64,000 nucleotides of DNA. Origin: Acholoe squamosa. Lineage: Eukaryota; Annelida; Polychaeta; Phyllodocida; Polynoidae. The position numbers and the translations under genes are program-made. The DNA is taken from assembly GCA_949317995.1 (NCBI GenBank), contig OX439036.1:22418854-22482853 (forward strand), in the 5' to 3' direction. Shown here piece by piece: positions 43,441 through 57,077 of the stretch. Position 1 is the first letter of the stretch. Each line of letters begins with the position of its first letter. The notes under the pieces are model-generated. The model was given only the letters and a program-made list of their open reading frames with translations. It was not told the origin of the DNA and made no database searches.

Positions 43441-46400
43441 CTATGGCATAAAAAGGGGAAAATATACAAAAAATAGTCATATATACTACATTTTCTATGT
43501 AGATTACAATAGTCTTAATGGGAATTTCCCACTTTTGAAAAAAAACCTTCCAAATTTGGAATGTAAATAGAACGTTTTTGGGCATTTTGGGGCAGAAATC
43601 AGTGCTTTTGTTGATATTGGTTGCCATGAAAATATTATTTTCACTCAAAATTGAGGAATCAAAAAAGCCTATTTGTAGCCACACGCACAAGGATTGATGT
43701 GTTGGAAAAATAGTAAAAATCTGATTATTACATCAAATTTTATGAGAAAAAGAATGTAAAGAATAGGACTAATCCCCTAGTTTGCAGAATTATGCTTAAT
43801 TATACATATCATCTGAGATATCTCTTGAAATATACAAGTTTGACCTTATTTGGGATTTGGATAGGTCAGTAACCATCTAAGTTCATAGAGCCGTAATTCT
43901 AAAACTAGAAGAGATATTTTCTTATGTAATAAAATTATATCGTTGGAAAGTTCATGGCCTGAATTTAAGCATAAATATTCCTGGGGGTCCCTTATTGCTT
44001 GACTGTACACATTTATCAAAACTTCCCAGTAGGCTAGGTTTAGGAAACAAGATGGCCCCTCCATGGAGGTGAGTAGAACTCAGATTGTTTTGGTGTTTTC
44101 AGAGTGTTTCAGTCCTCACGGGGCCTCATCAGGTGTAATCTTGGGGATAATTATTTTTTATATATAAACCCCAGTGGTTTGTGGAGGTGATCAACCTACC
44201 ATCACTCTGGTTTGACCTTAAATGGACACAGGTGTCCAGTGTTCGTGTGGGACCTATCAAAGAAGGCAGCTTTATACCTAGAATGATCTTCTTATATTTT
44301 TAAAATTGATGTATAACATAGCCCCTCATACCTTTTGGCTAGTTTTGCTTTGCAATCTGTAATTCTATTTTTCCTGACCCTCTCCCGGAGGGCCCAGGGT
44401 TCAGTAGAATTCAAATAACATGAAAAAGGATTGTTGAATAAAACCAAAATTTCCAAGAATTTCTATTCTTCACTCAAGTGAGTGTGGTTGAAAATCCAAT
44501 CGATTCAGTACATTATAACCATGCTAAACACAACCATACAGATATATGTGTAGGCACAAGGTCTCCAGGAAGAGGACTATATTCCTGACCCTATACCCTC
44601 AGATTAGAACTGATGGAACTTTCTTTAGACCTTTGAGTATCCATAACCATAACTTGGGAATTCAATCTGTATATTGTATCTAGCGGCCTTTGTAAAGCAG
44701 GATAACATGGCAGGTGAGCAGGTAGTTTGTGCCTGATTTACACAAGCAGAAACCTTCAGTCATACTGCTTGCTGTTGTGGTGATGACAAAGTACCTGCTC
44801 ATTAGATTGCTCTCATGTTTGGGGTATGGTCTACATCCCCCAGTGGGTGGATACAATCTAGAGATGGGTTCCACAAGTTATGAAGCAGGGCTTCTCCCCT
44901 AGTGTCCCCTTTAAAGGAGTATAATTTTGTGAGCATATTAGACAAATAACATTTTGTTCAGCAGCACCCTTGACATCCTCTAAGGCCCGAATGATGCATG
45001 CCAAATTATATATTTAGATATGAGCACAAAAAGGTCTAAAATCTTGGAAAATTCACCAGATCTAATCTAAGGGTGTCTGGTAGTCATCTTCCCAGAGGCC
45101 TTGGCACCTACACCCTTAGGATCACATGGGAAAATATGAGTTCTCTCAAATGACAAAATGGCGGATATTTGTCTGCCTCACTTGTCAATACACTGGTAGA
45201 TTAAGTGATGTTGAAGTAAATCTGTGTGAAAAACTATGGAAAAGTACCATTACTTCCTGTAGGGTGAATCTTTGCCTCTTTGGAGGTTTCATTTTTCCCA
45301 CTAGATTGCCTCAGTGATTTCTTACAAACTTCTTTTCCTAAACAGATTGAATTGTGCAAGAATTGACGGGGTTAATTCGGTATCATTGCAGGTACACACG
45401 ATACAACATAACTCTCTCCATACACTTAATTTTAACCACCCACCCACACCTCATATTTCATATCTTCTTTTGTACTTCATTTTACCATCATTGTGTCATT
45501 TAATTTCAATAATTGTTAAATATTTGTATTTATTATATCTCATGTTGTTAAAAATCTTAAAAGTTCTCATTGGACATAATAACCCCCTACTCCAACATTT
45601 ATACAAGAGTGGTGCTTATATTAGACCGTGGTGCTGAGTCAGGCTAATGTGGGTTGTACCATAACCACATTGTAGTGTCGGCCTTGGCATGCCACATGGT
45701 GCATTCTTATTTTGAAATCTATACATGGGAGACCCTGCTCTGTAATGAAATAACATAAAATATCCCTCCAGGGTCTCATCCTTAATTGCAGCTGGCCAGC
45801 ACAAACAACACTCCACTTAATGTTCTCCCTATTCTTCACCATCACAATACCACCTGCGTTACCTTTGGGGTGTTTTTTGGACAAGGTCCATTTGATACCT
45901 TTTTGTGTTGACCATTCAACCAAGCATTATCAATGATGTATACTACTTTAAAACTGCAATCGTTCATCAATGTGCCTTTATTCTATATTGATAAACAGAA
46001 TACGGAAATCTATGTTATCTAAATTGAACAATCAGAAGGCTTATACATTTATAGTGCTTAGCCTTTAAAACAAGTTTCCTCCTGTCCCTTCAGGGTTGAT
46101 ACCTAAGCCTATAATAACCTCTTCCTCATTACCTTCTATGCATGGTACACCCTCCCCACCCTTGCCTCCCTACATTGGGGCCATTGCTGACAGCTGTCAG
46201 AGTCTGAGCCCGGGCTCACTGTCAGGATGAGGCAGGCTTACTACTCATCCACCATCCTGCTCACTACAGTTAAGGGAGTGGTCATTATTTATCAACCGGG
46301 TGGGGGTAGGGGGTATTGTGATTTCACGTAGGCAACCTGTTACCATTCTCTTGGAGAGTGACCCGCATTTCTTGTGCCCCCATGCTGGAGGCTCAGAGGA

Positions 46401-46499
46401 TTTTCATGCCCCTCTCAGACTATAGTGCATGGGCCTTTTTTTTTTGGCTAAAAATAGACCAACTCTTTTTATCCCCCCCCCCTCAAGAGGGGTCAAAAT

Positions 46500-49400
46500 C
46501 TTTAATGCCCCCTTTTAAACCCGCCACCTGAACTAAATGAGCACTCCATAAAACAGGATGATGGCAACCCAAGTAACATTGGCAATCTTTGCCAATTACA
46601 TTCTTGGAGTATAGCATACTATGTATTTTGGTTCATGAATGTATGTTTCCAAGTCATTTGCAAATAAATCTATTCATACATAATATCAGTGAAAGGAACT
46701 AGTAATATTCAAAATTGTTATGCATTGGATTAAAATGAACGAGAGAATTTCAAATACAATACAATTTCGAGCCTTGAATATATTATTGTCTACTTACATT
46801 CATATTAAATCTACATTAATATTTTCTGTCTTTAATAATTTGCCATTATCCGCAATACTGATCATATGTCATAGAGCAGTTTGAGGCTCTGATAACCAAA
46901 AGTCACGTGAAACAACAATCAGGAAACCATTAATGCCCCGAGGGTATCAGGTCATGTGCATGACATCTAGTAAGATGATGGAGGCCCTTTTTCGAGAAAG
47001 CCTTTAAGCTTTTGAGACAAGTGAGTGTTCATAAAATAGTGTAGTGGAATCGATCTGGCCCCATATCATCTGCAGGGTATTTCTCAACATTGCTGATTTG
47101 CATTAAGTAAGTTGCTTGGAGTACCTATGTGAAATATAATCTGAGGAGGTTAATATCATGAGCTACTCATACTAATTGATTTAGCAGACTTTGCAAGACT
47201 TAATGTATTATCTGACATATTAGACAATGATAATGCCAGGTAGGAATCTACCTTTATCATCTTATGGCTTATTCATTATAATGGTACCAAGCATTATTGA
47301 GAAAGGCCCTCCAATCAGTGTCTCCTTCCCATTGAGGGATCGGTGTAGCTTGGCATTAAATTCCTGTGTTAGCCTACTGTCAATAGCAAAGACTCTCAGC
47401 AGTGACCATAGCTCCAAATAGTGACCTCCTAGTAGTGCCCGTATACCCAGATAGAATATAAACTCTCAATGTAGTTTTTGATGATCTAACTCATTATGGA
47501 TCATTTAGAATGGTTGGCTTTGCACAACCATCTATGTGTATGTTCATCCGATATACATACTGTGATAACCCTCTATTTGTTTCTAGAATCATGAGAGTGA
47601 AAGTCACAGTATCTTTTTTTTTCTGATAGCAACTGCTTTATTGATTTTCCTGTGCTTTTGATGTACAATAGGGTTTCCCTTGAGGAGCAACTTGGGATGT
47701 TAATTCAAAACAGTTCTGTTGTGTAGCGTTGGGAACACGGCATGTAGTGGTCAGCAATGCAATTGCTACTTCGCTCTATACCTCACCACCACTATTACCA
47801 TTCTGTAAAATGACCAATATTTGGCAACAGCACAATGCGTCTCCCTGAAGGAATGAGCAAAACACCTGTAGATTATGTCATTCAGTATGTATGTAAGGCG
47901 TGTCCTTCAGCTAGCCCTTGTGTCCGCTCAAATTGCCTCATCCCTGTGATTACATGGAGGGTGATTCTTGAGGGAGGAGGGCAGGCTTTGTTATCTGAGA
48001 TGTCCCATTTGTATTATTACCATAGGTCAGGCACCAGCTTGTCCTCCATGGCCGGATCAATGGCACATTGGTGTACCAAGACATGATATGGCCACTTAAG
48101 TACAGTAAGTGGATCAAGAGACCTGGGTATTGCAGCCTACCTTTCCAAACTGAATGTTTTAATTAGGGGTTAAACCTTTAAGCAGTATTCCATGAGCCTA
48201 GTGGAATCCTCTCTTGAGACTAACAATTTAAGAAACATTTAGTTCAGATGGAGTAATTTGATATCTAGATTCATTTTGTGTTATCTTTGTCCTCTGTGAA
48301 GAATAAGTCTCTGCATACAATTCTAGGGTAAGAAAACTGCTCAACATTGAATGAGGATTTTCTTACCTAAGCCTGCTTCTTGCAGTTAATCCTATACTTT
48401 AGGGTTCTGTAATTTACTAGTACTCTAGCAGAGAACTGAGCTCAATATGTGATGCGATCTGCAAAAATGGGTCTTAGTGCAGGGTGCAATAAGCTCCCCT
48501 GTCCCAGTACATGTCACATATGGTATTTTGTACCACAGAATTGAAAAAGATGGTTAATTGTATATCCCAATAATCAATTTGTTATTTTCCGAAAGAAGCC
48601 TCAGAGTTATCAATTTACTTGTTTACTTTTACTGGACAACCACTAATCATGATTCTCAAATGCGAAATATGTTTTATTTTTTACCATATATGTGACATGT
48701 ACTGGGAAAAGGGGTCTTGGGAACCCCTGCACTAAGCCCCATTTTCGCAGATCGTGTCACATATGTTGATATGTTCAAATAATTATCTGTCTTATACAAG
48801 AGAACCACAGCAGAAAACACAGCTCCCTAACCTTGCCCATCACTACACACATTGCCCAACCTTTTTGTACCTTGGAGTGTCCTTGTTTCATCCCATCATT
48901 GGCTCCAGCTGCATGTGCCCTTTTAGCGGTCCCTAGATTCCACCTCAGCAGTCTCTCACTCTGTCCATATTCTGTATGTGTTAGCATCTCGTATTGAGCC
49001 TGAAAGAGTTTGATTGGCAAGATAACACCTTTATGAGAGATAGATGGGTCATGGACCCATGACATTTGTATATTCTGGTATCACTTATGTTCCAATGAAA
49101 CTCCACACTGCACAGGGTACAGCCCACTGAAAGGGACTCAAGTTGTTCACACCTTAGACAAAGCTAAGGACATGGCCACAACTCAAGTAAACTCTATTTC
49201 TCTCTCTCTCTCTCTGAAGGCAGGTGGATAAATCAGATTACACAGCATGTGGACTAGTGGTCAGCAATGTAATTAGTACTTTGCTCTATACTTCACCACC
49301 ACCACTACCATTCTGTACCAATTCCTTCTGTATAATCTCTGTCATCTTGTTACTCTACCTTTAACACTGTCATTGTTAGTCTACAGTTAGATAGGTGCTA

Positions 49401-50860
49401 GTGATACCAACTGCAAATCTATAACAGAAGCTGAGAATGCAAATTGAAAAAAAAAGAATTATATACCATGGTTAAGACAATTACGTGGTGAGAGACTATG
49501 AGGAATGAGCAATTCAATGAGATTAAGAGAGAGTAAATCTAAAACAAGATGATAAGAGAGCTTTTCCCCAAATCTACTGAAACAATTTGATTTATGCCCT
49601 CTATTTTTGTAGGCCAGTTCAATGTACAATAGTCGGTGCACCTGCATGCAGATAATAAACATAAGTACATGGTCAGGCATAGCACTTTCACATAATAAAG
49701 TAACTCTCTTTTTATCTTTCAAATCTGCACAGGCCTGTGTAATCATAACAGATACCCACAGGCAGTGCTCTTTTAATTTACAATATCATTTAATAGGCAG
49801 AAAGGCGGAAAGGTGGAGACATTCTTAGAGACAACCACCTTGCATCGATTTCAAGTAGTGTTCTTGCAGATTAGAAAAAGAGCTCATACCATTAGATGAT
49901 TACTCATGCTACAGATACTTGTAGTGTGGAATGACAAATGGGCTTTCTGGCCCCCAGACAAGGAATATGGGGGAATCAAGTGTTGAGATTTAGTAGGTTG
50001 GGATGGCAGGTGAGCTGGTGATATATTTGGAAGAGATATGGGGTTTAGTTTGATGTTGTATACTGGGAAGGTGTGATGAGAATGAATTACTGTGATAGGA
50101 ATGAAGGCAATTATACTGGGGCCCTTACCTTTGCCTGTAGCTTTTTTGTCCAACAGGTACAAAAGCAGGTACAAGGAGGAAAAAGGGTTCTAATGGACTC
50201 TTGATCAAACTGGAGGATGTTTCCAAAAATTGATCACTTCTTATAATGAAGTTACTCAACTCTGGTTAGTCAATCCTCTTGTATGTTTCTAATAGCTGAT
50301 TCCTACATAAGTGGAACGAAAAGTGTTGAGTGATTCTAATCTAAGTACTCACTTAGTGGGGAGTAATATTCTCAAAGGCTCAAACAGTTGAAAAGAAAAC
50401 CTTGAAACTATGATGCTGAAACTATGATACTGCAGTTTGTGTGGCAAAGCCTGGGGTATGAGCTGCACTCATATATAGGCTGCACAACCAACTTCAGACA
50501 AAGCTATGAGCTGCACCAAGGTCTTGCAACTTTGAATTCTTTTGGTACCATTGATTTTAAACCACGTCTTTAGGCTGCACTTAAAAAAGCACTACTCAGG
50601 TCTTTACTTATTGTGTTATCTATGAGACTTTGGAGGACAGCCTATTTGAGCAGCGTCCGTGAACTACCTGCAGACTCCCATCATTCACCTTAGCATAGGT
50701 TAGATTCACTTTATGTTGGCCACTTACTTGGAGTGCGCCATCCCTCCAGGGAGCAGAGAAATCACGATGGTACTAGATGAACAAATCCAACAAATTGAAT
50801 CAATACTTTTTAACTAGTTCTAAATTCTTTCAGTATCATCATGATTTTATAGTTCCTAGA
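46500..50860. other. unannotated sequence with small repeats
   Basis: No gene was recognised. A direct repeat of about 85 bp (47727-47812 and 49240-49325, sharing AGTGGTCAGCAATG) is separated by 1.5 kb. A pair of inverted hairpin units lies at 48449-48760, and a TC run at about 49197-49214. Confidence 0.5.
48449..48760. repeat. inverted pair of 69-bp hairpin units, copies c and d
   Basis: Unit c (48449-48517) and unit d (48692-48760) are in opposite orientation, separated by about 175 bp. Both lie within ATATGTGA...TCACATAT flanks. Unit d begins GTGACATGTACTGGGAAAAG and ends TTCGCAGATCGTGTCAC, and contains the self-pairing arms described for copy a. Together they form a 312-bp inverted repeat. 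It may be a single MITE with 69-bp inverted ends or two independent units. Confidence 0.8.
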
Positions 50861-51070
50861 TAACATGGATCCAGGTATGTGGCTGACCTGAGATGAATCT
50901 TCCCTACTCGGTTAATTGTGAATGCTATGCATGGGAGACACCAGGTGTTCTGTAATGGAACAACATAAAACCCCTCCCCAGCAGCTCCATCATAGGTACA
51001 GCTGCCTAGCACCCACAACATTAAGAGTGAAGGCATCCTCTCCAGATGCAGTGCATCAATAAGAAATGTC
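50860..51070 (+). repeat. fragment related to duplication units A and B
   Basis: CATGGGAGACACC, GTAATGGAACAACATAAAA and ACAGCTGCCTAGCAC parallel sequences at about 36195-36280 and 45720-45810. It is a short, diverged third copy of that segment. Confidence 0.6.
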
Positions 51071-54000
51071 TGCAATATAGAATAGGGAGAAGGGGGTTCC
51101 CCATACGCCTTGCACTAGAATTGCACCTCATAGATACCAAAACTGATGGGGGCGATTTTAGGCTGACTTGAAATAACCCCCCCAGGACTGATTGTGAATA
51201 ATCCTCACAATGCCTTTAGCTGTGTTCAGATCCTGAGAACCTCTGCAAGTATAGTGAAGGAATAGTAAACCACATTCTACTTACAGCTGTTTCATGCCTA
51301 ATCCTCAGGTAGTAGGACTCTTCTCACACCACACTATAAAGCTTAGGTACCTTGCTGCCACTTCCAATCAGCAGGTGGATAAAGATGCCTAAAGGCTGCA
51401 AGCAGCTTTCATTCTACTTTGCAATGGCGGAAATCCCAAACCATGCAGCTAAATAAGGTATATGGGATGTTTTAGATTACAAAGCCTGTCCTGCTCACAA
51501 ATGAATCAATGTATATGTGATTACTGGGATATGAAGGTCAGAGCAGCTGCAAGATCTGGCTAACAAAGAGGTAGTAACTGCATAATGGATTGCAGGACCA
51601 TCAGGTGCTTGCTGTCTCAGAGGATGAAGCAATGTGCAGTTGCCATGGTATAGAGTTTCAGGGAATGCAGATACACAGCCTGATGTGCATGGGGGATTAA
51701 GGGTCATACCAATGATCTTGCATGGTCCTACAGTCAGTTTACCACATGTAAGCTTAGGCCTGTGAAGCCTGTGTTTAATGGAAAGATTATGCCTTTAAAG
51801 GTTAGCCAATAGAGCTCTCATTAAAACTTGTATATCCCATATTTGAACAGCCACTAGGCACTAGTAAAATTGCGGTTGTCTGCCTGATTTTAAGCATGAG
51901 ATTCCACTATGTGACTGGACTATTTTCTTGACATTAAGATAGAATCTGCATTGTTTAAGCATTGTTTCCTTGACTGCCATGAGAATGGCACATGCAGAGG
52001 AATTCCACCTTCAGCCAAAATCACTGGTTCACCTGTCCTGTCACCTTGGATATAGGCAAGGTGACAGGGCAGGTGGACTGGTGATTTTGTGATTATAATC
52101 ACAATAACTCATAACACCCTCCCCCCATCTCATTCTCAAACAGCTAAAAGTGGCAGCCATTTTATCTTACAATTTCATGGGTAAAAAATGAAAAATATTA
52201 AATGTCATGGTAGATCTATATTAAGGATACCCTAATTACCATAGGCAAGAACTGCTTACAGAGTGAGTACTTGTTGATTTGTAGTAACATAAAGGCCTGT
52301 AACTCTGCCTTTCAGCCATTTTATTTTTTATTGTTGTGGTATGAAATTGAATAACAGCCAATAGGAATATGCAGCAGGTATACATGGTTCTTCACTGTGT
52401 CAGTTCATTTGCCGACACTTGACAATCTATGTATCAATAAGGAGTGGGATTCAGTAACACAAAATCATAAACCTTTCATCTTTACTCAGATATTGAAATT
52501 GTGACAGAAAAAGTCATGTCTCCATAAAGGTTTGTTGTCATTTTCCTCAGTTAACCTTTCGGGATGCCTATCAGTAATAGACGCTTCATGTGCGGTAAAT
52601 GTCATCTTCCACACATACAAAGACCCTGAATGATTATGTGCACTGTGTGTTTACCATAATAATTAACTCTTTTTTTAGTCAAAAGTCTAGAATAATGCAA
52701 ATCCAGCAATATTGTATTAACACTACATAGAGGGTGATAAGTCAGTAAAAGAAAAATGGAAATGAAACAGTTCCCATTCAAACCCTTGACCTCCTCATCA
52801 GATCCTTGTTACTGGACCAGGTTATCCAACCCATTTCATGAAAATCAGTACTCACTCTATGTTTTCTTTGGGCTGTTGCATTCTAGAGGCCTTCTTGATC
52901 TCCCAGGGGGATATTTAACCCTCCAGGAGTCAATAAATCAAATGCAGAAATCTTGGAGCCCTATAGTAGGGTGTTACACTGGCGTGTAAATCTGTGTCTG
53001 CAGGACACTTCTGCATAGACATGGCCATACTCATTTGCCCCTCAAAATTTACTGTACATACCTCAGTCATGGTTGAGGTATAGATCTGAAACTATTGATC
53101 ATGTGCATCAGATGGGCATATCATTTCCCCATTTACACGTACTTTTCTTCAGCTTATGGCTGTGGGAATGTACAGGGATCGGTCACTTTTGGCAGAGTGT
53201 GAGTAGGTAGCATATGGCACCTATCGTTGCAGCAGGAAAAGCAGTGGGGGAAGCTATTGGAAACTAGGTGAAATGAGTGATGCAGGATTGTTCTACATAA
53301 ATTTGCACATCTTGCCTTAGTTGAACACTTTTTATGACCAATAGTCACAATTCTGCTTAATTTCTCAGGCAAAAATACATGGTTTTAGGTTAAAAAGACC
53401 AATGAAAAATGATAATTGAAAAAGTGTTCACTCATGCCTTTGAACTAACATGATTAGTAAAGGAATGCACCTATCATTGATTTTATAGTTATACACAACT
53501 CCCCCATACAGGATGTAGAAGTAGGCCTTCACCACCCATTCCTATTTGACCCTTACCAATGCAGGACTAAAATAGCAATTATAAATTGGTAGGAACCTAA
53601 AGCAAATACCAATAAACATGTAACATATATCACTACTCACATCAACACTTTTTAAACCTCTATTTATCCCAGAAAGGTCTAAAATAAGGAGTTTATTTGT
53701 ATCATGTACTGTGGCTGCAAGCAGTGTGGTCACCCTGTGCTGCATGGTCTGCTGGGTCCACTGTACACTCAGGCAGGTGCCACTGGCCACATAGTCTATA
53801 TACATATATAGAGAGAGAGCATCAGGGACGAAATATCTCCTGCATTTTGTATGCCTGAGGCCTCTATGTTTTGATGTAATAATTGCAGACTTCAGGAGCT
53901 GAAAGTGGGTCTGGCACAGAGCTTATCTCAATATGGTATCCCTGTCAGGCATAACCCTAATACGTTTAGACACTACCCAATGAGGATACCCAGCTAGACC

Positions 54001-55804
54001 AATTAGCACCAGAGGTACACTGTGTTTTGTCTTCCTGGCTGGTATTGAGGGCTATCAGTGCACACATTTCCACCATAGGAGCTAGCCTGCCTTGGGGAGG
54101 GAATCGATCTATTCCTGCATTAAAAGTAGTAAGACATAGCTACTGGATGAATATTTAAACTGACAATTCACCTACCTTTGCCACCCCTCCAATACCACTT
54201 TATTAATGGCTTGTCTCCTCCCACCTCTAGGAGGTATTTGGCATACATAGATAAGCTTTCCCTTTTCTTTCTAGAATGACAAATCTAAAAATAAATGTTG
54301 AATCTACCAAGGATACTTGTAAAACTGAACAGTGAACCACCATAATCATGATAAATATTGCAGTGAAGCAGTGTGGTTTCTACAATGAAGCTCCAGATGG
54401 CAGCATGGTGGTACAAGGAATCTCCATGAAAATAATGACAGTGCTCTAGCAACTTTGAAACAAGGCTTTTGCTGTTATATCGACGGCATTTGTTTACAGT
54501 GTCTCTGTGGTGGGGAAAGATAGCAGGGATGGTAAGTGGACAAAAAGCAACAGCCGAGGCCTGATGGCAGGGTATCAGGTTACAGGCCACCACCTGCAGT
54601 CTAACCTAGTTTGTCCAGCTCCCTTAGCCAGGTGATTAGATTGACTTTGTTCTATTGCCAAGGGCTGATCTCTTGATTTTGCAAATCAGGGGCCTAGATA
54701 TGCGAAATCCAGACTGGCCCCAAGAAGATTCAGATCTGTGAAAAAAACTCATTGAACATAAGACAACCACTATAATGACTCTTAACAAAGGGACAGAAAA
54801 GGGATAGTCCATCCCAGATCCACTATGTGGCTGGCTAAATTGCAATATCTACCTGTAGGTATAGTAACACAAATAGCTCATTTCTTGAAGGATTACAAGG
54901 CCTACCTTTCTAACCATGAACACCATGTATTCACTGGGATAAGACCTGGAGAGCTATGGCAGAACTGTCTGGATGGCTGAATCGTCAGGCATTTTGTTCT
55001 TCCTGTCTGGAAAGGTTGAAGCACTCTGTTCTTGTCTGGGATGTAAGCAAACAAAGCCTTTCAACTGAGTACTTAAACTTCATATATGCATTAGTAATAC
55101 CCCTAAGGTCATCACCCTACTCCCTGCTAACAAAATGCCTCAGTGCCCTCAAAAGGGTTGTCTGTCTTTAGTTCCTGTCATAGTCCTATCATCCATCATC
55201 CACAGTACCAAAGTCATAGGATTTGTATTTTTGAAATGGGCATTGGTTTATGGCCAAATTTCACTGTGCAAGAATGGTAAGAAAATCTCTGAGACTTTAT
55301 GGAGCTTAGCCGATATTGGAGGGGTATGCTTGGTCTAAGGAGTGCTTGTATTGGCTAAGACGCCTTGCCAAACCCTTGCGATTTGGTCAGATATTCTTTG
55401 ATGGAAGCCCTGAGTGTTACTTTGATTTCTATTGTCACAAATAGATTATGTTGGCCACAATTATGTAGATGGCTCTGTGTAATTAAAATTACAAGCAATG
55501 AAACATTACCGATAACGGAATGGCTGCTGGGTTCCTATTGCATTCATTTTCACAACCAACTCATTATGATTATAACTATTTTATATAAAAGAATAAATTC
55601 TTGGCTAGGATAACTGGAATAGTTGATTTTTCCCATACAAAGCTATCTCCTGTTCACCTGCAATGGCAGTTTGCCTAATCATAATACTCATAAAATACAG
55701 TCCCTAGTCCCTTTTCTCTACTGTGGAAGTCAGACCATTCATCAATAGTCAAATTTAAAAGACCAATGCAGCGATACATGAATAAACACCATAGGGTTTG
55801 AGCT
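51071..55804. other. unannotated sequence
   Basis: No gene was recognised. The only repeat noted is a ~50-bp stretch at 54582-54632 (ACCTGCAGTCTAACCTAGTT) that recurs at 58596-58645 on the same strand. Confidence 0.5.
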
Positions 55805-55823
55805 GCTCATATTCATATATATG

Positions 55824-55875
<52 letters not shown>

Positions 55876-55962
55876 TATATTATATATATATATATATATA
55901 GTAAATTAGCCAAAATAGCAAAAATGTATTTGCATTTTCCAATTCTATGTTAATGAATAAAT

Positions 55963-56054
<92 letters not shown>
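55805..56054. repeat. compound TA / CA microsatellite
   Basis: TA runs at about 55818-55900 are followed by a short unique stretch, then a CA run of about 14 repeats (55962-55989) and a further TA run to 56054. Open frames through it are artefacts. Confidence 0.97.
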
Positions 56055-56056
<2 letters not shown>

Positions 56057-56789
56057 ATCTATCACATTCCAAAAAGTATTAGCCTGAAGTTAAATCCATA
56101 CACATTTATCATAAACCCCAGTAGTGAAGACTTTCCCTTTTTTCATATCAGAAAGCCATTGCAGCCAAGATCTTGAATTGTTCCTCACCAAGGTTTCTCA
56201 GCATTTGGTAGAAGAGGCCTAATGGATCCTGGAGGAGAATATGTGGGTGATGAAACTGTACCACCTTTCCTTTGTCCAGAACCTGAAAAACCAGCATCCA
56301 GATTTTGAAAATGTACAGCGCATTTCGGGTTTCCTTTGACCTACAGAGCCATGCAGGAAAATGAATGTTTGTTCTTGTGTTTGCAAAACTTGTATCCTAG
56401 CTGGTATTATAAATTCCGAATATCAATCAATCTTACATCGGGAAGTTTATAAGCCAGCTAGGTTTTCTAAATAGATTAGATGACATGGAAGAACTTTAAT
56501 TGTATTTCAAACTCTTGAAATAGAAGAATTGAGTTTGGTTGCATACCATTTTCTTTTCATTTCCCATATCCTTATACATTTAACTATTAATATACCGAGT
56601 TATAGGCATAAAGCATCACAACTTCTATAGCGCTTATCCCTTAGCACTTACCTTTAAATACAATCAACCACCCACCCCACCTCCTTCCTTTCCCAGGTAA
56701 CTGCTATCTGAAGCTTACACTATGATTTATACCACCAGCTAAATGGCTTGATTTAAAGACCCCTTGGCAGCCTGTCATGTAGGTTTACA
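56055..56789. other. unannotated sequence
   Basis: Nothing recognisable. Confidence 0.45.
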
Positions 56790-57075
56790 CCCACTTGGCA
56801 GAAAAACGTTTTTTCCTAAATTTGCAAAACATTTTTTTAACGTCAAAATAATGTTTTTACATGTACTCAAAAAAACGTTTTTTTTTAACGTAAAAAGAAA
56901 CATAATTAAAAAACGTTTTTATTTGGTTGAAAATTGGTTGAAAAGGCAAACATTTTTATTTGGTTGAAAATTGGTAGAAAAAAACAAACATTTATTCAAC
57001 GTAATAATAACGTTTTTTACCCAAACCTAATAAAAACGTTTGCAAATGTTAAAAACACGTTTTTTGCCGAGTGGG
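56790..57075. mobile_element. 286-bp MITE, CCCACTYGGCA ends
   Basis: Inverted ends CCCACTTGGCAGAAAAACG and the complement of CCCACTCGGCAAAAAACGT are flanked by CA (56788-56789 and 57076-57077). The interior is made of AACGTTTTT and ATTTGGTTGAAAATTGGT repeats. There is no coding capacity. A degenerate relative lies near 23660-24010. Confidence 0.88.
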
Positions 57076-57077
57076 CA

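Larger units (their letters stand above)
40253..46500 (+). repeat. old segmental duplication, unit B
   Basis: This is the direct partner of unit A (see there for matching blocks). It starts at CTTAGGTAATTGATGC and can be followed to about 46250-46500. Unit B has its own insertions: 40377-41293 and an unmatched block of about 770 bp at roughly 42345-43115, which contains a small inverted repeat (AAGTCCTGCTGGTGTAGAAT near 42676, inverted near 42870). No gene was recognised. The C-rich stretches near 46470 and 46510 are simple sequence. Confidence 0.8.

Noticed and set aside
48449-48760. Rho-independent terminators from the GC-rich hairpins
   Set aside because: Bacterial terminator logic does not apply to this animal-type sequence, and no gene precedes the hairpins.
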